Below are positions 9,339 to 19,472 of a stretch of 64,000 nt of DNA, in pieces. The translations under genes and the position numbers were made by a program. The stretch comes from Ktedonobacteria bacterium brp13 (GTDB taxonomy: Bacteria; Chloroflexota; Ktedonobacteria; Ktedonobacterales; Ktedonobacteraceae). The notes beneath the pieces are model-generated. The model saw nothing but the letters and a program-made list of their open reading frames with translations. It searched no databases and was not told where the DNA came from. The DNA lies in contig AP024096.1 of assembly GCA_015099395.1 (NCBI GenBank), forward strand, positions 5,146,001 through 5,210,000, written 5' to 3'. Positions within the stretch are counted from its first letter, which is position 1. Every line of letters starts with the position of its first letter.

Positions 9339-10226
9339 CTATGAGACAGTCAATAGCAAACGTTTTATCCAACTCCAATCTGGTTCATCCCTACGAAACA
9401 TGTCTAAATATGCTCTGGCGGCAGATGAATATTCAGCATCAGAGGCAATTTTTTGACTTATCGCCTCTACTGCACTTCTCATACCCAGGCGTGCAGCAGT
9501 ATCAGTACGATCCATAGCTAACATCGCCTGGTGCTTTTGGTGATCTTTTATTCTATCCCTTATAAATACATATATAATTCTTCTCTTCCTATTAGCTACT
9601 TCATGTCCAAAATTGTATATCCGAATAGATGCACTTACTCGCTGATGATCAATAGGAGCAGTAGCTTCGTCAATAGCAGCACCTGGCCTTCCATCGGGCT
9701 GAAAGGTAAGCAGTTGTGGGTCACCTGGATTTGTAGGATCGAGCAGGAGAGGATCTTCGTCAAATAGATCTTCATAACTACAGATATCCAGAACTCTGCG
9801 ACTCTCATCGTTGTTGACTAAAGGGAAATGATTTTGCTTGCCACCTACAACTCGTGTTGCAGGATCTTTAAGCAAACTATTGCAACGCTCACAGGAAAAA
9901 CGAAAATTACGCCATTCAAAAGCTAACCACCAGTAGCCCGGATGTGCGGGATTCTCTGTAACTCCACCTTTAGGGCGGTGATGATCCATGTCTCCACGCA
10001 TGCCATCAGTACAGACCTCACAATACCAACATTTACCATGAGATAGTTGTCTATAATCTTCCTTAAGCTCACTCCAGAGCTTACTATACTTTTTAAAGAT
10101 AGCAGAACGCGACTCGCCTTCCGCTACTTTTCTCAATTCCTCCTCAACTTTACACACTCGCTCTAGCCAGGCCTTTGGAGGCCAATTATCCTGCACTTCT
10201 AAACGTTGCATATTGATATATCTCAT
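9339..10226 (-). CDS. HNH endonuclease, PtuB-like (Septu-type defence)
   Basis: The 295-residue protein has a zinc-ribbon/HNH core: CWYCE, then DMDHHRPKG, then CERCNSLLKDP, close to the TIGR02646/PtuB type of HNH proteins encoded next to an AAA ATPase. The ATG at 10226 overlaps the ATPase stop as ATGA, a classic translational coupling; a TTG two codons earlier is less likely. In Septu systems the ATPase and HNH protein form a complex that degrades nucleic acid during phage infection. The subtype is inferred from gene pairing and motifs. Confidence 0.85.
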   Translation of the reverse strand: MRYINMQRLEVQDNWPPKAWLERVCKVEEELRKVAEGESRSAIFKKYSKLWSELKEDYRQLSHGKCWYCEVCTDGMRGDMDHHRPKGGVTENPAHPGYWWLAFEWRNFRFSCERCNSLLKDPATRVVGGKQNHFPLVNNDESRRVLDICSYEDLFDEDPLLLDPTNPGDPQLLTFQPDGRPGAAIDEATAPIDHQRVSASIRIYNFGHEVANRKRRIIYVFIRDRIKDHQKHQAMLAMDRTDTAARLGMRSAVEAISQKIASDAEYSSAARAYLDMFRRDEPDWSWIKRLLLTVS

Positions 10227-11812
10227 CGCCAATAGCCTTCTGCAATTAACTCATCAATAATTTCGTCCGTTAAGCGCTCACGCTCTTTTCGTTGCTCGTA
10301 AGTAAGCACAACCTGTTTCAGTACGTCCTTGTCTTCGCGAGCAGTGAATCTTTTAATAAACTCAGCATATATAGGATCATCTTCCGCCGTCATAAAGCCA
10401 AGATCATCCAGCCGGTCAGTTAGCTCGCCTAAGTGCCTGGCCTCAGGTTGAGTCAATGTATCTTTTGCAGCCAGTACACGTTGCTCATCCAGCAATTTCT
10501 GCGTAGGTAGATCTAGCGAGGAACGTAGCCCGAACAGATCACTCGTCAAGATGCCTGCGACGCCCATCCCCTGTGGGTCCTCGCGTGGCAGATCAACATA
10601 AATATGTCCGCTTGTAGTGTTCCGTTGCATAATCCGTACATCCTGGCGTTTCAGCGCGGCAATTACCATAGGGTTATGCGTTGTCATGATAACCTGGCTG
10701 CTCGGCTGGTCGCCAACAATGCGACGCATAAATTCCAGGTAGCGCATGCTCCAGGCTGGATTAAGATGGGTGTCTGGCTCGTCAAGCAGAAAGAGTGCCT
10801 GATCCTGCTTTGTGAAGCGCAACAGACCCAGTACCATCAGTAGCTGCTGCTCGCCCTCACTCAGATCGCGAAAGGTGAGTGAACCATCTGCATTACGTCT
10901 GCGCAGACGAATTCTTACTTCACTCAGGACTTTGGAGATGTAGGTACTTTCAAGCGCCTTGAAGAATGCTTGCTGATCATTATAGTGCTCAAATAGTCGC
11001 TTGAGATCTTCTACGTTCTGTAGATAAAGGTAGAGGTGCTCCAATGTGGTTTGACTCGCGAATTCTGGCGTAACACGCACATTCAAACGCATAGGCGCAA
11101 GCGCAAGGTCGTAGAGATAGGTAAGGAAGCTACCTACAACGCCACGTGCGTTCCAGAAGCGCGGGTCACCATTTTTGCTGGTCCAGGGTGGCTTGCGCAT
11201 GACAAAGAGTACTGAAGATAGCTCTTGAATACCCAGCAATTCATCGAGAAAATCGCGGATACTCTGTTCACCTTCAGCCAGGTTATGCTCTTCTTCGATA
11301 AAGAATGAGAGTAACACAAACTGGCTATGCACCGGGCGTGCATAAAGCAGTGGGCGTAGCGACTTCTCTTCGCCGCGCAACAGATCACGATAGAAGCGAT
11401 CCTGATGCTTATTGAAATGCTTCTCCATCCGATTGCTAGGACCGGAGTAGTAGCCAAACACGTAGCTGGGCAGATAATGGCGATCACTGCCACTATGAAA
11501 GCGGGTATAAGGGATCGCTTCTACCATTGTATCGGGATTGCGTATGGTAATCAGTACCTGATCGCGCTTGGCTCGCGCCGGATCAGCATCAATATGGATC
11601 TCATTGCCGCGACATTCATAATGGAGCTTATATTGGAATTCAGGTGGTTGACCCAGGTCGAGGTCGCGAAAGATAATAATCACCGCCTCTAACAGGTTCG
11701 ATTTGCCGGTCCCGTTCTGTCCCAGCAAGACCGTCGTCAATGTGTCTTCAAAATCGATAGCAAATGTCCGTAGATTCTTAAACGCGCCAATCTCTAACGT
11801 GCGCAGCTTCAT
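10223..11812 (-). CDS. AAA/SMC-like ATPase, PtuA-like (Septu-type defence)
   Basis: The 529-residue protein has Walker A GQNGTGKSNLLEAV near residue 34, an ABC-type signature LSEGEQQLLMVLGLL, Walker B ALFLLDEPDTHLNP and a switch His in MTTHNPMVIAAL. This is the arrangement of overcoming-lysogenisation/RecF-like defence ATPases such as PtuA. The ATG at 11812 is chosen because GAAGG lies just upstream; a GTG three codons earlier overlaps that site. It is 70 bases downstream of hsdS and overlaps the HNH gene by 4 bases, so it is probably co-transcribed with both. Confidence 0.87.
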   Translation of the reverse strand: MKLRTLEIGAFKNLRTFAIDFEDTLTTVLLGQNGTGKSNLLEAVIIIFRDLDLGQPPEFQYKLHYECRGNEIHIDADPARAKRDQVLITIRNPDTMVEAIPYTRFHSGSDRHYLPSYVFGYYSGPSNRMEKHFNKHQDRFYRDLLRGEEKSLRPLLYARPVHSQFVLLSFFIEEEHNLAEGEQSIRDFLDELLGIQELSSVLFVMRKPPWTSKNGDPRFWNARGVVGSFLTYLYDLALAPMRLNVRVTPEFASQTTLEHLYLYLQNVEDLKRLFEHYNDQQAFFKALESTYISKVLSEVRIRLRRRNADGSLTFRDLSEGEQQLLMVLGLLRFTKQDQALFLLDEPDTHLNPAWSMRYLEFMRRIVGDQPSSQVIMTTHNPMVIAALKRQDVRIMQRNTTSGHIYVDLPREDPQGMGVAGILTSDLFGLRSSLDLPTQKLLDEQRVLAAKDTLTQPEARHLGELTDRLDDLGFMTAEDDPIYAEFIKRFTAREDKDVLKQVVLTYEQRKERERLTDEIIDELIAEGYWR

Positions 11813-11882
11813 AAGCGCCACCCTTCAAAAGATAGTATTCAGCCACCACCGGCAGGTCCGTCCGCCTCCCACAACACAACCC

Positions 11883-13826
11883 CTACATATCCCAGAGTGT
11901 TGATTGATTTACTGTATTGTCGCCTTGCTCATCATCATGGATGTACGTCTCTTGCCCCTCCAACTCTTCTTCTTCATCTTTCTCATAAGTTTGAACAGTA
12001 AGCTCAATCGACTCTTTTTCACCTTCTATCCTGGCTAGCGCTTCATCGGAGAGAGCTACAGCCTCTAACAACACCGTACTATCTACCTTACTATCTTTAA
12101 TACCTCCAGCTGCTTCATAAAGGCTTAGTTCTTCATAAAACGCCTCCACTGACTCATGTTGATCATCTGCATTGAGACCTGCTTGTCTGAACAACTCTTC
12201 TGGTGACAAAGGCTGCTTCTCTAACAACCTATCGTAAAGCCCAATCTTTCCTTTGCCATTAGCCGTTTGCTTGTTTTGACGTCCCCTTGAATCACTCATA
12301 CGACTTCCTCTTCTACTCACTTTAACAGCTTTCTCAGCTTCTTCCCGCCGCTTGCGCTCCTCACGAATACGTTCTAGTAATATACTGGCTGGCTCATCCT
12401 CCAGGTCCTGAGGTACCAATCTACCAGCAAACGCTTCATGCAGGATACTCTGTCGCTCGTGGTCGGCTCGCTTGAGACTTTTCTCAATATTTTCTTCCTG
12501 AATATCAGCGACTGACAAATTTCGTTCGATTTCTAAGACAATAGAATATTGCTCTTGTAATGATGCTAGAGGAATCGCAAAATTTCTAATATCCTCAATG
12601 TTGAGATGGGGCGAAGCTGTACCTGTGATTTTGCTCTGATACTGTGTACGAAAGATAATAGAGTTTAATATATTTTCATAATATTTTGCATTAATAGATT
12701 GGTGAAGTCGAAATGCCATCATTCTCTGCCCAAGACAAAAATCCATATTTTCAGAAATTCTTACGGCTATTCCTAGTAAAGCACCCTCTCTACTAAATAT
12801 AACATCATCCTTTTTAGGCCTCATTCGCCTATTTCTTTCAAAAAATGTATCTTGATCAACATAGCGAGCCTTTTCTAAAATAATTTTGCCTGGTTTGATG
12901 CAGTTAGTATCAACACAGAGGAAACCATTCTCTGTAAACTTCGGTGTACTATGAAGGCAATCAACTATTTGATCACAAATTTGCTCCACAGTCGCCCAAC
13001 ACCACCCCTCCGGCAATTCAGGCAACTTTTCCACATCCGGTTCCTGCGGTTCCTTATATCTCAGTTTCCATTTATCATCTATTGGCGTAATACCTTTCTC
13101 CTGCATCTTTGCTAATTCCGCCTCCTCCCAACGTGCACGTCTTTCTTCTAGTATACGCTTTAGTAACTGCTCACCCGTCTCACTTGCAGGATTAATAGTA
13201 CGCCATTCCCTGGTGAGCTCGCCCTCAACGGCTGACTTGAGCAACGAGGCACGATATTGCTTAACTTTCGCTTGAGCCTTTTTTAGAGAATCGACAGCGT
13301 CATCAAGTCTAGTAAATTGTTGCTCTATGGCTGCGACAATGCGGCGCTGTTCGGGTACAGGAGCTATAGGTACAAGTATTTCCTTCAAAACTGTTTTGGA
13401 TATTTCTTTAAATGTTGTGCCTCCAGCCAGAGATTCTAAGGCGTTTTTTTGAGACTTAATCCACCAAGCAAAATATTTAGAGTTAAATCCACCGAAAATG
13501 ACAAAAGAAGCAAAACCTTGATTCGTTGTCAGTTGAGTTCCTGCTATGCCAACGTAGCCAATACTGGCTCTAGAAGTAAGTAGGACACTACCCTCAGGAA
13601 TCCAGCGAACTCCACTCGCATTAAAACCTTCTCTAGTTAATTTTTCTCTAGATGTGGTAATATAGCTAACCGTTTCTTTAGGAATCTCAGTAGGAGTGAG
13701 CCATATTATGTCACCGCCAAAATAGTCTTTTTCAGTACGAGAAGGAGTACTTCCTCCTATTATCTCTGCCAAATCATCAATTTTTACTAATACCCATCCC
13801 TCAGGTAATTTTTCTTCCATTGTCAA
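11883..13826 (-). CDS. hsdS: Type I restriction-modification specificity subunit HsdS
   Basis: The 647-residue protein has two target-recognition domains (starting LPEGWVLVKIDDLAEIIGG and LPEGWCWATVEQICDQ), each followed by conserved helices (PEQRRIVAAIEQQFTRLDDAV; LQEQYSIVLEIERNL). A C-terminal extension of about 130 residues, acidic and low complexity, makes it longer than the usual 400-500. Its TTG start at 13826 overlaps the hsdR stop (TTGA), with GAGAGG 8 bases upstream; an ATG two codons later (13820) is an alternative. The two target domains differ, so a bipartite asymmetric site is expected. Confidence 0.92.
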   Translation of the reverse strand: MTMEEKLPEGWVLVKIDDLAEIIGGSTPSRTEKDYFGGDIIWLTPTEIPKETVSYITTSREKLTREGFNASGVRWIPEGSVLLTSRASIGYVGIAGTQLTTNQGFASFVIFGGFNSKYFAWWIKSQKNALESLAGGTTFKEISKTVLKEILVPIAPVPEQRRIVAAIEQQFTRLDDAVDSLKKAQAKVKQYRASLLKSAVEGELTREWRTINPASETGEQLLKRILEERRARWEEAELAKMQEKGITPIDDKWKLRYKEPQEPDVEKLPELPEGWCWATVEQICDQIVDCLHSTPKFTENGFLCVDTNCIKPGKIILEKARYVDQDTFFERNRRMRPKKDDVIFSREGALLGIAVRISENMDFCLGQRMMAFRLHQSINAKYYENILNSIIFRTQYQSKITGTASPHLNIEDIRNFAIPLASLQEQYSIVLEIERNLSVADIQEENIEKSLKRADHERQSILHEAFAGRLVPQDLEDEPASILLERIREERKRREEAEKAVKVSRRGSRMSDSRGRQNKQTANGKGKIGLYDRLLEKQPLSPEELFRQAGLNADDQHESVEAFYEELSLYEAAGGIKDSKVDSTVLLEAVALSDEALARIEGEKESIELTVQTYEKDEEEELEGQETYIHDDEQGDNTVNQSTLWDM

Positions 13827-16633
13827 GCTGCTAACCTCTCATTCAGTTCTTGCATAATTTGTGGCAAGGCGTTGCCGAATAGCTCTCTAGCCTTACCCAG
13901 ACCACCCATCTGGAGAAATGGTCGGTATTTAAAGTCTTCATATTCGATGTTGAGCGAGCTGGCGATGCCGTCGCGCATAGATTCCAACCATCTACGTTGC
14001 TCGTCATCGAAGGGGCTGCCACGCATCCATTCCTGCTCGTCTATCCAGGCAGCAAAGCGTCGCTCGATGGTTATATGATAGGGCTCCAGCTCTGCATGCT
14101 CATCTGTTTCGTAGACCATGGCGTAGCGCAGCAGTGAGACGAGATCCGTGAGCTGGTGTCTGGCGCTTTTGCGCACGTGCTCCGGGCGTAGAGCCTCATA
14201 GGCCTGCCAGAGTTTGTCGGTGGTCAGGTTTAATGGGGGTGCGGAGATTGCAGCGGATAACTGCTTCAGATCGGCTTCAGTCAAAGCAGCACGACGTGGT
14301 TGGCTGTAAAAGACCTGTAAGGCGGTGATCTCGTCTTTGTGCGCGTCAATAAATTGCCGGAAGCTGGTTACGGTCTGGCGTGCAGCTTCACGAGCCTGGG
14401 TATCCCAGCCAGCAACTAAGACTGCATCCTTGCTTACGGTATCGATCACCTGCTCATCACGAGCCTGGACAGTCAGGAGCGCTTCGCGCAACTTTGGCTG
14501 ATCGAAAGGCTGGACTGCATAGCTCGCTAAACGCAGCATGGCATCGCGCATGGCTCCCGCGTCCGGTTCCTGCTGACCAGTAGCAGCCTGGGCCTCTTTC
14601 AGACGCTCATCAGGATCGATGGCACGATTAAGATCCTGAATAATACTATGCAGATCTTTGCCACCACTCAGATCGCGCAACATGGCACGCGAGCTCTCCA
14701 TACCCGGTTTTTGCAGCCGCCGACTGAGACGGCTCAAGCGCGAAAGGAGTGTCGATAAGAGTTCTGGCCGCCGTTTCCACTTGCCTAACGCGACATCATT
14801 CAGCACTTTTTTAAGTGGGACAGCGGGTTCACGTTCCAAAGGCTGCTCGTCGGTCTTTGCACTCTCGTACACGCCTACAGCATCAACCAGCACAAAATGA
14901 GTTTTACCAGCGGGAACATCAGGCGTAACCTGCCTGAACTCCTCATCATCGATGACACGGGTACCACGACCCTTCATCTGCTCAAAAAAGTTCGCACTCT
15001 TGACAGCACGCATAAAGAGGAGAATCTCAAGCGGCTTAATATCCGTACCCGTAGAGATCATATCTACGGTAACGACGATACGTGGAAAGTAGTTATTGCG
15101 AAACTCAGCAATTAACTCTTCTGGCTTACGACCGGTAGTGCGATAGGTAATCTTCTGCGCAAATTGATTAGACTCGCCAAACTCTTCAAGCAGGATGCTC
15201 ACAATATCGTCTGCATGGCTATCGTCCTTCGCAAAGATCAGGGTTTTAGGCACGATACTACGACCAGGAAAGATCTCAGTTAAAACGACATCTCTAAATG
15301 TACGAATAACCGTCCGAATCTGATCCTTCGCAACAACATCACGATCCAACTGGCTACCGCTATACACAATAGTATCGTTCGCCTGCTCCCAACGGATAGC
15401 ACGTGTGCGCCGATCACGCTTATCGACATAGTAACCCTTTTCAATCATGCTGCCTTGAGCTGTGATCTGGGTCTGTATCTTATACACCAGATAATCAACA
15501 TTCACACCATCAGCTACCGCACGTGCATGACCATATTCCATCACCAGGTTCTGCTCGAAGAAGCCAAACGTCTGCTTATTGGGCGTCGCAGTCAGCCCAA
15601 CAATAAAGGCATCGAAGTATTCAAGTACATCACGCCAGAGGTTATAGATACTACGATGGCATTCGTCAGTCACAATCACATCGAAGGTCTCGATCGGCAA
15701 GGCAGGGTTATACGGAACATGTTTGGGTTCTTTTATAAACGGCGTGCCGTCTTCCTCCTGCTCAAAAAGGGATGCCTCGACATCTTCTTCCGCTGGCTCT
15801 TCACCACTAAGCATAGAGTAGAGGCGCTGAATTGTCGTAATACAGACACGCGAGACGGTATCGATAGTCCGACCACGTAGGTGCTGCACATTATAGAGCT
15901 CGGTAAATTTACGACCGTCACCGGGAGCCTCAAACTGCTGAAATTCATTGAAGGTCTGCTGACCCAGGTTATCGCGATCTACCAGAAAGAGGACACGTCG
16001 TGCACCACCATATTTGATCAAGCGATAGATAGCATTGACCGCAGTATAGGTCTTGCCACTACCGGTCGCCATCTGTATCAATGCGCGTTGACGGTTTTGC
16101 GCAAAAGAGCGCTCAAGATTGGTGATCGCCTCAATCTGACAGTCGCGTAGACGATACGTAGGCAGGACTGGCAGTTGCAAGAGGCGCGCCCGTAGCGTAG
16201 TATTCTCTCCATCTTCTGGAGCCTGGGCCAGCCACTCCTGCAACACTTCAGGACGGTGGAAGCTAAAAACCTGGCGACCACGCGGTGCAGGGTCCAGGTT
16301 ACTCGTGAAATGTGTCTCCTTCCCGGTCGTCTCGTAATGGAAAGGTAGAGGCGTACGCGCCACTGGTAGATCGGCCACAACACCTGTCAGATATTTAGCA
16401 CTCTGCTCTCTGACACCCATCAAAGAGTGACCAAGCGGTTTGGCCTCGATGACCCCTACAGCTTCACGATTCACCATCAGAAAATAGTCAGCGAAACCAC
16501 TGCGCAGGGAGAACTCGCGTATAGCTACGCCCAATCCGGCACCTAAATTGAGTTCCTGTCGATCTTGCACTATCCAACCAGCCTCAATGAGTTGCTGATC
16601 AATCTGCTGGCGTGCACGTTCTTCGGGCTTCAC
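13823..16633 (-). CDS. hsdR: Type I restriction endonuclease subunit HsdR
   Basis: The protein of about 936 residues joins an N-terminal PD-(D/E)xK nuclease (FADYFL ... VGVIEAKP) to an SF2 translocase (MATGSGKTYTAV, VTDECHRSI, VGLTATP, STGTDIKPLE, QMKGRGTRV) and a C-terminal helical part. It cleaves unmodified DNA after ATP-driven translocation. The GTG at 16633 is preferred over one at 16642 because AAGGAAGG stands about 8 bases upstream of the former and touches the latter. It is the first gene of the leftward defence transcript. Confidence 0.94.
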   Translation of the reverse strand: MKPEERARQQIDQQLIEAGWIVQDRQELNLGAGLGVAIREFSLRSGFADYFLMVNREAVGVIEAKPLGHSLMGVREQSAKYLTGVVADLPVARTPLPFHYETTGKETHFTSNLDPAPRGRQVFSFHRPEVLQEWLAQAPEDGENTTLRARLLQLPVLPTYRLRDCQIEAITNLERSFAQNRQRALIQMATGSGKTYTAVNAIYRLIKYGGARRVLFLVDRDNLGQQTFNEFQQFEAPGDGRKFTELYNVQHLRGRTIDTVSRVCITTIQRLYSMLSGEEPAEEDVEASLFEQEEDGTPFIKEPKHVPYNPALPIETFDVIVTDECHRSIYNLWRDVLEYFDAFIVGLTATPNKQTFGFFEQNLVMEYGHARAVADGVNVDYLVYKIQTQITAQGSMIEKGYYVDKRDRRTRAIRWEQANDTIVYSGSQLDRDVVAKDQIRTVIRTFRDVVLTEIFPGRSIVPKTLIFAKDDSHADDIVSILLEEFGESNQFAQKITYRTTGRKPEELIAEFRNNYFPRIVVTVDMISTGTDIKPLEILLFMRAVKSANFFEQMKGRGTRVIDDEEFRQVTPDVPAGKTHFVLVDAVGVYESAKTDEQPLEREPAVPLKKVLNDVALGKWKRRPELLSTLLSRLSRLSRRLQKPGMESSRAMLRDLSGGKDLHSIIQDLNRAIDPDERLKEAQAATGQQEPDAGAMRDAMLRLASYAVQPFDQPKLREALLTVQARDEQVIDTVSKDAVLVAGWDTQAREAARQTVTSFRQFIDAHKDEITALQVFYSQPRRAALTEADLKQLSAAISAPPLNLTTDKLWQAYEALRPEHVRKSARHQLTDLVSLLRYAMVYETDEHAELEPYHITIERRFAAWIDEQEWMRGSPFDDEQRRWLESMRDGIASSLNIEYEDFKYRPFLQMGGLGKARELFGNALPQIMQELNERLAA

Positions 16634-16865
16634 GCAGATCACCTTCCTTGCTATCTGTGCCTCTTTTACCCTCTCATCTATTCGCTCTCTATTATAAACT
16701 AACTCTCTTGTTTTGTGTCAATAATTCGCTACGTATAATTCTGCAATACAATATTCTATTCTTCCTCCCTCCCTCCCATCCTTCGATAAATACAAGAGAT
16801 TACTATGCGTAATTTCATTTCATTGTAGTCCTATATATGTATTTCCTCTACAGGTTTACCAACAC

Positions 16866-16894
16866 CTTAACTAAATCTTAACCGCTTCTTAACC
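16866..16894 (+). promoter_or_regulatory. Three CTTAAC repeats at 11-bp spacing (Pho-box-like)
   Basis: CTTAAC begins at 16866, 16877 and 16888, the last two copies as CTTAACC. A strict 11-bp period of CTTAACC-like units matches the PHO box of cyanobacterial SphR and the tandem sites of PhoB/PhoP regulators generally. TTGACA follows at 16909. It lies in the 590-base gene-free region between hsdR and the sedolisin gene, which otherwise shows no gene. The link to phosphate control is inferred. Confidence 0.5.
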
Positions 16895-17226
16895 CGGTCT
16901 GCGCTGCATTGACAGCTTTTTTGCTTATACTATTACATGTGTGCACCAAAACTATACTTTATATTGTGCATTCGCTACCGCTCTCTCCTCAAATCGATAC
17001 AAGGATGTATCTACATCTATTTGCTTCCTTGTAAGCACTTGAATGGAGATCAAGTGAATGTAGCCTCTGCGTACTCTGTTTCTATCCGCACACGCCTTCT
17101 TCTTTTGCAAAAACTATAAGAAGAATATCTATCGGCTCGTCTTTCTTTTTGTAATGGGTCTCTTTCCCCTGTGTGCCAGATAGGGTTCTATGGGAGACTC
17201 TACACAAAGTACATTGGAGAGTTTAA

Positions 17227-19212
17227 ATGCAACGATCTTCTATCGTTTCTTTGCGCACTCCCCTTTCGTTGGCGTCTATCCTGTTTCTATTTGCGGCAAC
17301 TATCAGTACTTTTTCATTTGCTCAGCCTGCCTCTGCCGCACAAGCCAACAACGCCAACGTCCCTTATGTTGCGCTCGACAAAAGCTATATCAAGGCTCCT
17401 GCTGGAGCCACGCTCCAGAACCAGCAAGCCAGCAGCAGTCCGCTCACTATCTCACTTGTCCTGCAACCGAACAACAGTGCTAGCCTGAATAACGAGCTAA
17501 ACGCTATATATACGCCAGGCAGCCAGCAGTATCACAAGTGGCTCGCAACCGGTGCTTTCAATAAGCTGTACGGCCCGACCGCCGCACAGACAGCACAGGT
17601 GACCAGCTTCTTACAAAGTGCTGGCCTGAAGTTGGGGACCTCTCCTTCGCCCTTTATCGTTCGTGCGACTGGTAGCACGGCACAGATCGAGGCAGCCTTT
17701 CATACGACCATCAATAACTACAAAGCCTCGAATGGTACGACGTTCTTCCAGAATGACACGACCGTTCAGGTTCCTGCTAGCTTGAGTAGTATTGTTAGCG
17801 AAGTGACTGGCCTTTCAAACACTGAGAAGGTGCACACCAATACCATGAGCGCTGCCAGCGGTGCGAAGGCGACAACCGCGACGAAGGCGACAACACCCCA
17901 GGTACAGAAACCTGCGTATGGTGCTGGCCCGGGCGGTAGTGGTCTGGTACCATCCCAGCTCTCGAGTCTTTATGAGGCGGACGCGGTCCACAATCTGGGA
18001 GCCCGCGGACAGGGTCGTGGTACGAACCTGGCCGTCTTTGAGCTCTCTGGCTATACTCAGAGCGATATCGTAGCCTATGAGCATCAGTTCTTCGGTGCAT
18101 CGGAGAACGTGCCGATCGTTAATGTCAATGTCGATGGCGGCCCACTTACGCCGATCTGTCAGGCGGGTGACACCTGTACTCCAAATGACTACTCTGGCGA
18201 CATTGAGGTCAATGCCGATATTGAGACGCAGATCGCGCTCGCACCAAAGGCCAACCATATCTACGTCTACAATGCTCCCAATGACTACCTGGGTACAACC
18301 ATCATTGACGAGTACATGCGGATCGCTAACGATAATAGAGCTGATTCAATTAGCTCCAGCTGGGGCGCATGCGAACTGGACACCGGCTTTGCGCAGGCAA
18401 AGGCCGAGTCGATCTCATTCGAACAGATGGCGCTGCAGGGTCAGAGCATGTTTAGCGCCGCCGGTGATTCTGGCGCCTACGATTGTCTCCGTGACATTGG
18501 CAGTCCTAACCTGGATAGCCTGAGCGTTGATGATCCTAGCTCACAGCCTTATGTGACCGCCGTTGGTGGTACTTCCTTTGGTAACTATGATCCCGGAACA
18601 AACCTGCATCCTAGCTACCATCAGGAGTCGGTCTGGAACGTCGGCGAGGCCTGCACACCTTCAACGGTCGCTGGCAATCCTGGCTGTAACAATGGTACCG
18701 GTGGTGGTGGTGTCAGTATCTTCTGGGCACAACCTAACTACCAGCATGGCCCGGGCGTGATTAATAGCTATAGCAAGACCGGTGCATACTGTAATGCGCC
18801 TGCAGGTCAGTACTGCCGCGAGATTCCAGATGTCTCAGCCAATGCTGATCAGTACACACCATACGCCGAGTACTGCACGGGCGATCCTACGACAAATAGC
18901 ACGTGTGCGTATTTCTCCGGCTGGCTCGGTATCGGTGGTACAAGTCTGTCCAGCCCGGTCTGGTCCGCAGTCATCGATCTGTGGGATAGTAGTCACGGTC
19001 AGCGCTTTGGTAACGCCAACTATGGCCTCTATCAAGCGTTCCGCACACCCCATCTGTACAGCTGGTTCTATCATGACATCACGGGCAAGGGTCAGACGGA
19101 TAACACCAATGGCTACTACCCGACGACTCAGAACTATGACATCGCAACCGGCATCGGCACACCACGCATCTCAGAACTCATGACCTATGATTTCTGGAAA
19201 TTCGCATTCTAG
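17227..19212 (+). CDS. Secreted sedolisin-family (S53) serine-carboxyl protease
   Basis: The 661-residue preproprotein has a signal peptide (about 1-38, ending PASAAQA), a pro-kumamolisin activation domain (about 60-200; PGSQQYHKWL, TGSTAQIEAAFHTTI) and an S53 catalytic domain. Catalytic residues can be placed: E327 and D331 in DIEVNAD, and nucleophile S573 in GGTSLSSP. A C-terminal calcium-site-like DITGKG and YDIATGIGTP follow. Such enzymes are exported acid proteases that self-activate. The gene is monocistronic and closed by a strong terminator. Confidence 0.95.
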   Translation: MQRSSIVSLRTPLSLASILFLFAATISTFSFAQPASAAQANNANVPYVALDKSYIKAPAGATLQNQQASSSPLTISLVLQPNNSASLNNELNAIYTPGSQQYHKWLATGAFNKLYGPTAAQTAQVTSFLQSAGLKLGTSPSPFIVRATGSTAQIEAAFHTTINNYKASNGTTFFQNDTTVQVPASLSSIVSEVTGLSNTEKVHTNTMSAASGAKATTATKATTPQVQKPAYGAGPGGSGLVPSQLSSLYEADAVHNLGARGQGRGTNLAVFELSGYTQSDIVAYEHQFFGASENVPIVNVNVDGGPLTPICQAGDTCTPNDYSGDIEVNADIETQIALAPKANHIYVYNAPNDYLGTTIIDEYMRIANDNRADSISSSWGACELDTGFAQAKAESISFEQMALQGQSMFSAAGDSGAYDCLRDIGSPNLDSLSVDDPSSQPYVTAVGGTSFGNYDPGTNLHPSYHQESVWNVGEACTPSTVAGNPGCNNGTGGGGVSIFWAQPNYQHGPGVINSYSKTGAYCNAPAGQYCREIPDVSANADQYTPYAEYCTGDPTTNSTCAYFSGWLGIGGTSLSSPVWSAVIDLWDSSHGQRFGNANYGLYQAFRTPHLYSWFYHDITGKGQTDNTNGYYPTTQNYDIATGIGTPRISELMTYDFWKFAF

Positions 19213-19234
19213 TTCGTCATAGCCTACACTCTAT

Positions 19235-19278
19235 GGGTGCATCGTAGATAGATCGACTATCTACGATGCACCCTTTTT
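19235..19278 (+). terminator. Intrinsic terminator after the sedolisin gene
   Basis: A perfect 17-bp stem (19235-19251 with 19257-19273), a 5-base loop and five T residues at 19274-19278, starting 23 bases after the stop codon. Confidence 0.93.
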
Positions 19279-19472
19279 GTACCCTCTAGCGGCTGTATCT
19301 GCAACTGTCTGACGCAGCATCGAAATGCCCACGGGATGCGCAACGAGATGACAACACGCTCACAGTAAAGAAGATAGGTCATATGCCCCATGTGCTTGTA
19401 TATATCTGTTATGTATACTACTCCTATTCCGAAGCTTATCATAGTATCAACATAAGAAAGAAAGCGATAAAT

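Noticed and set aside
16937..17119. A 60-codon frame in the sedolisin leader region
   Set aside because: No ribosome site or homology; Cys/Leu-rich chance frame.
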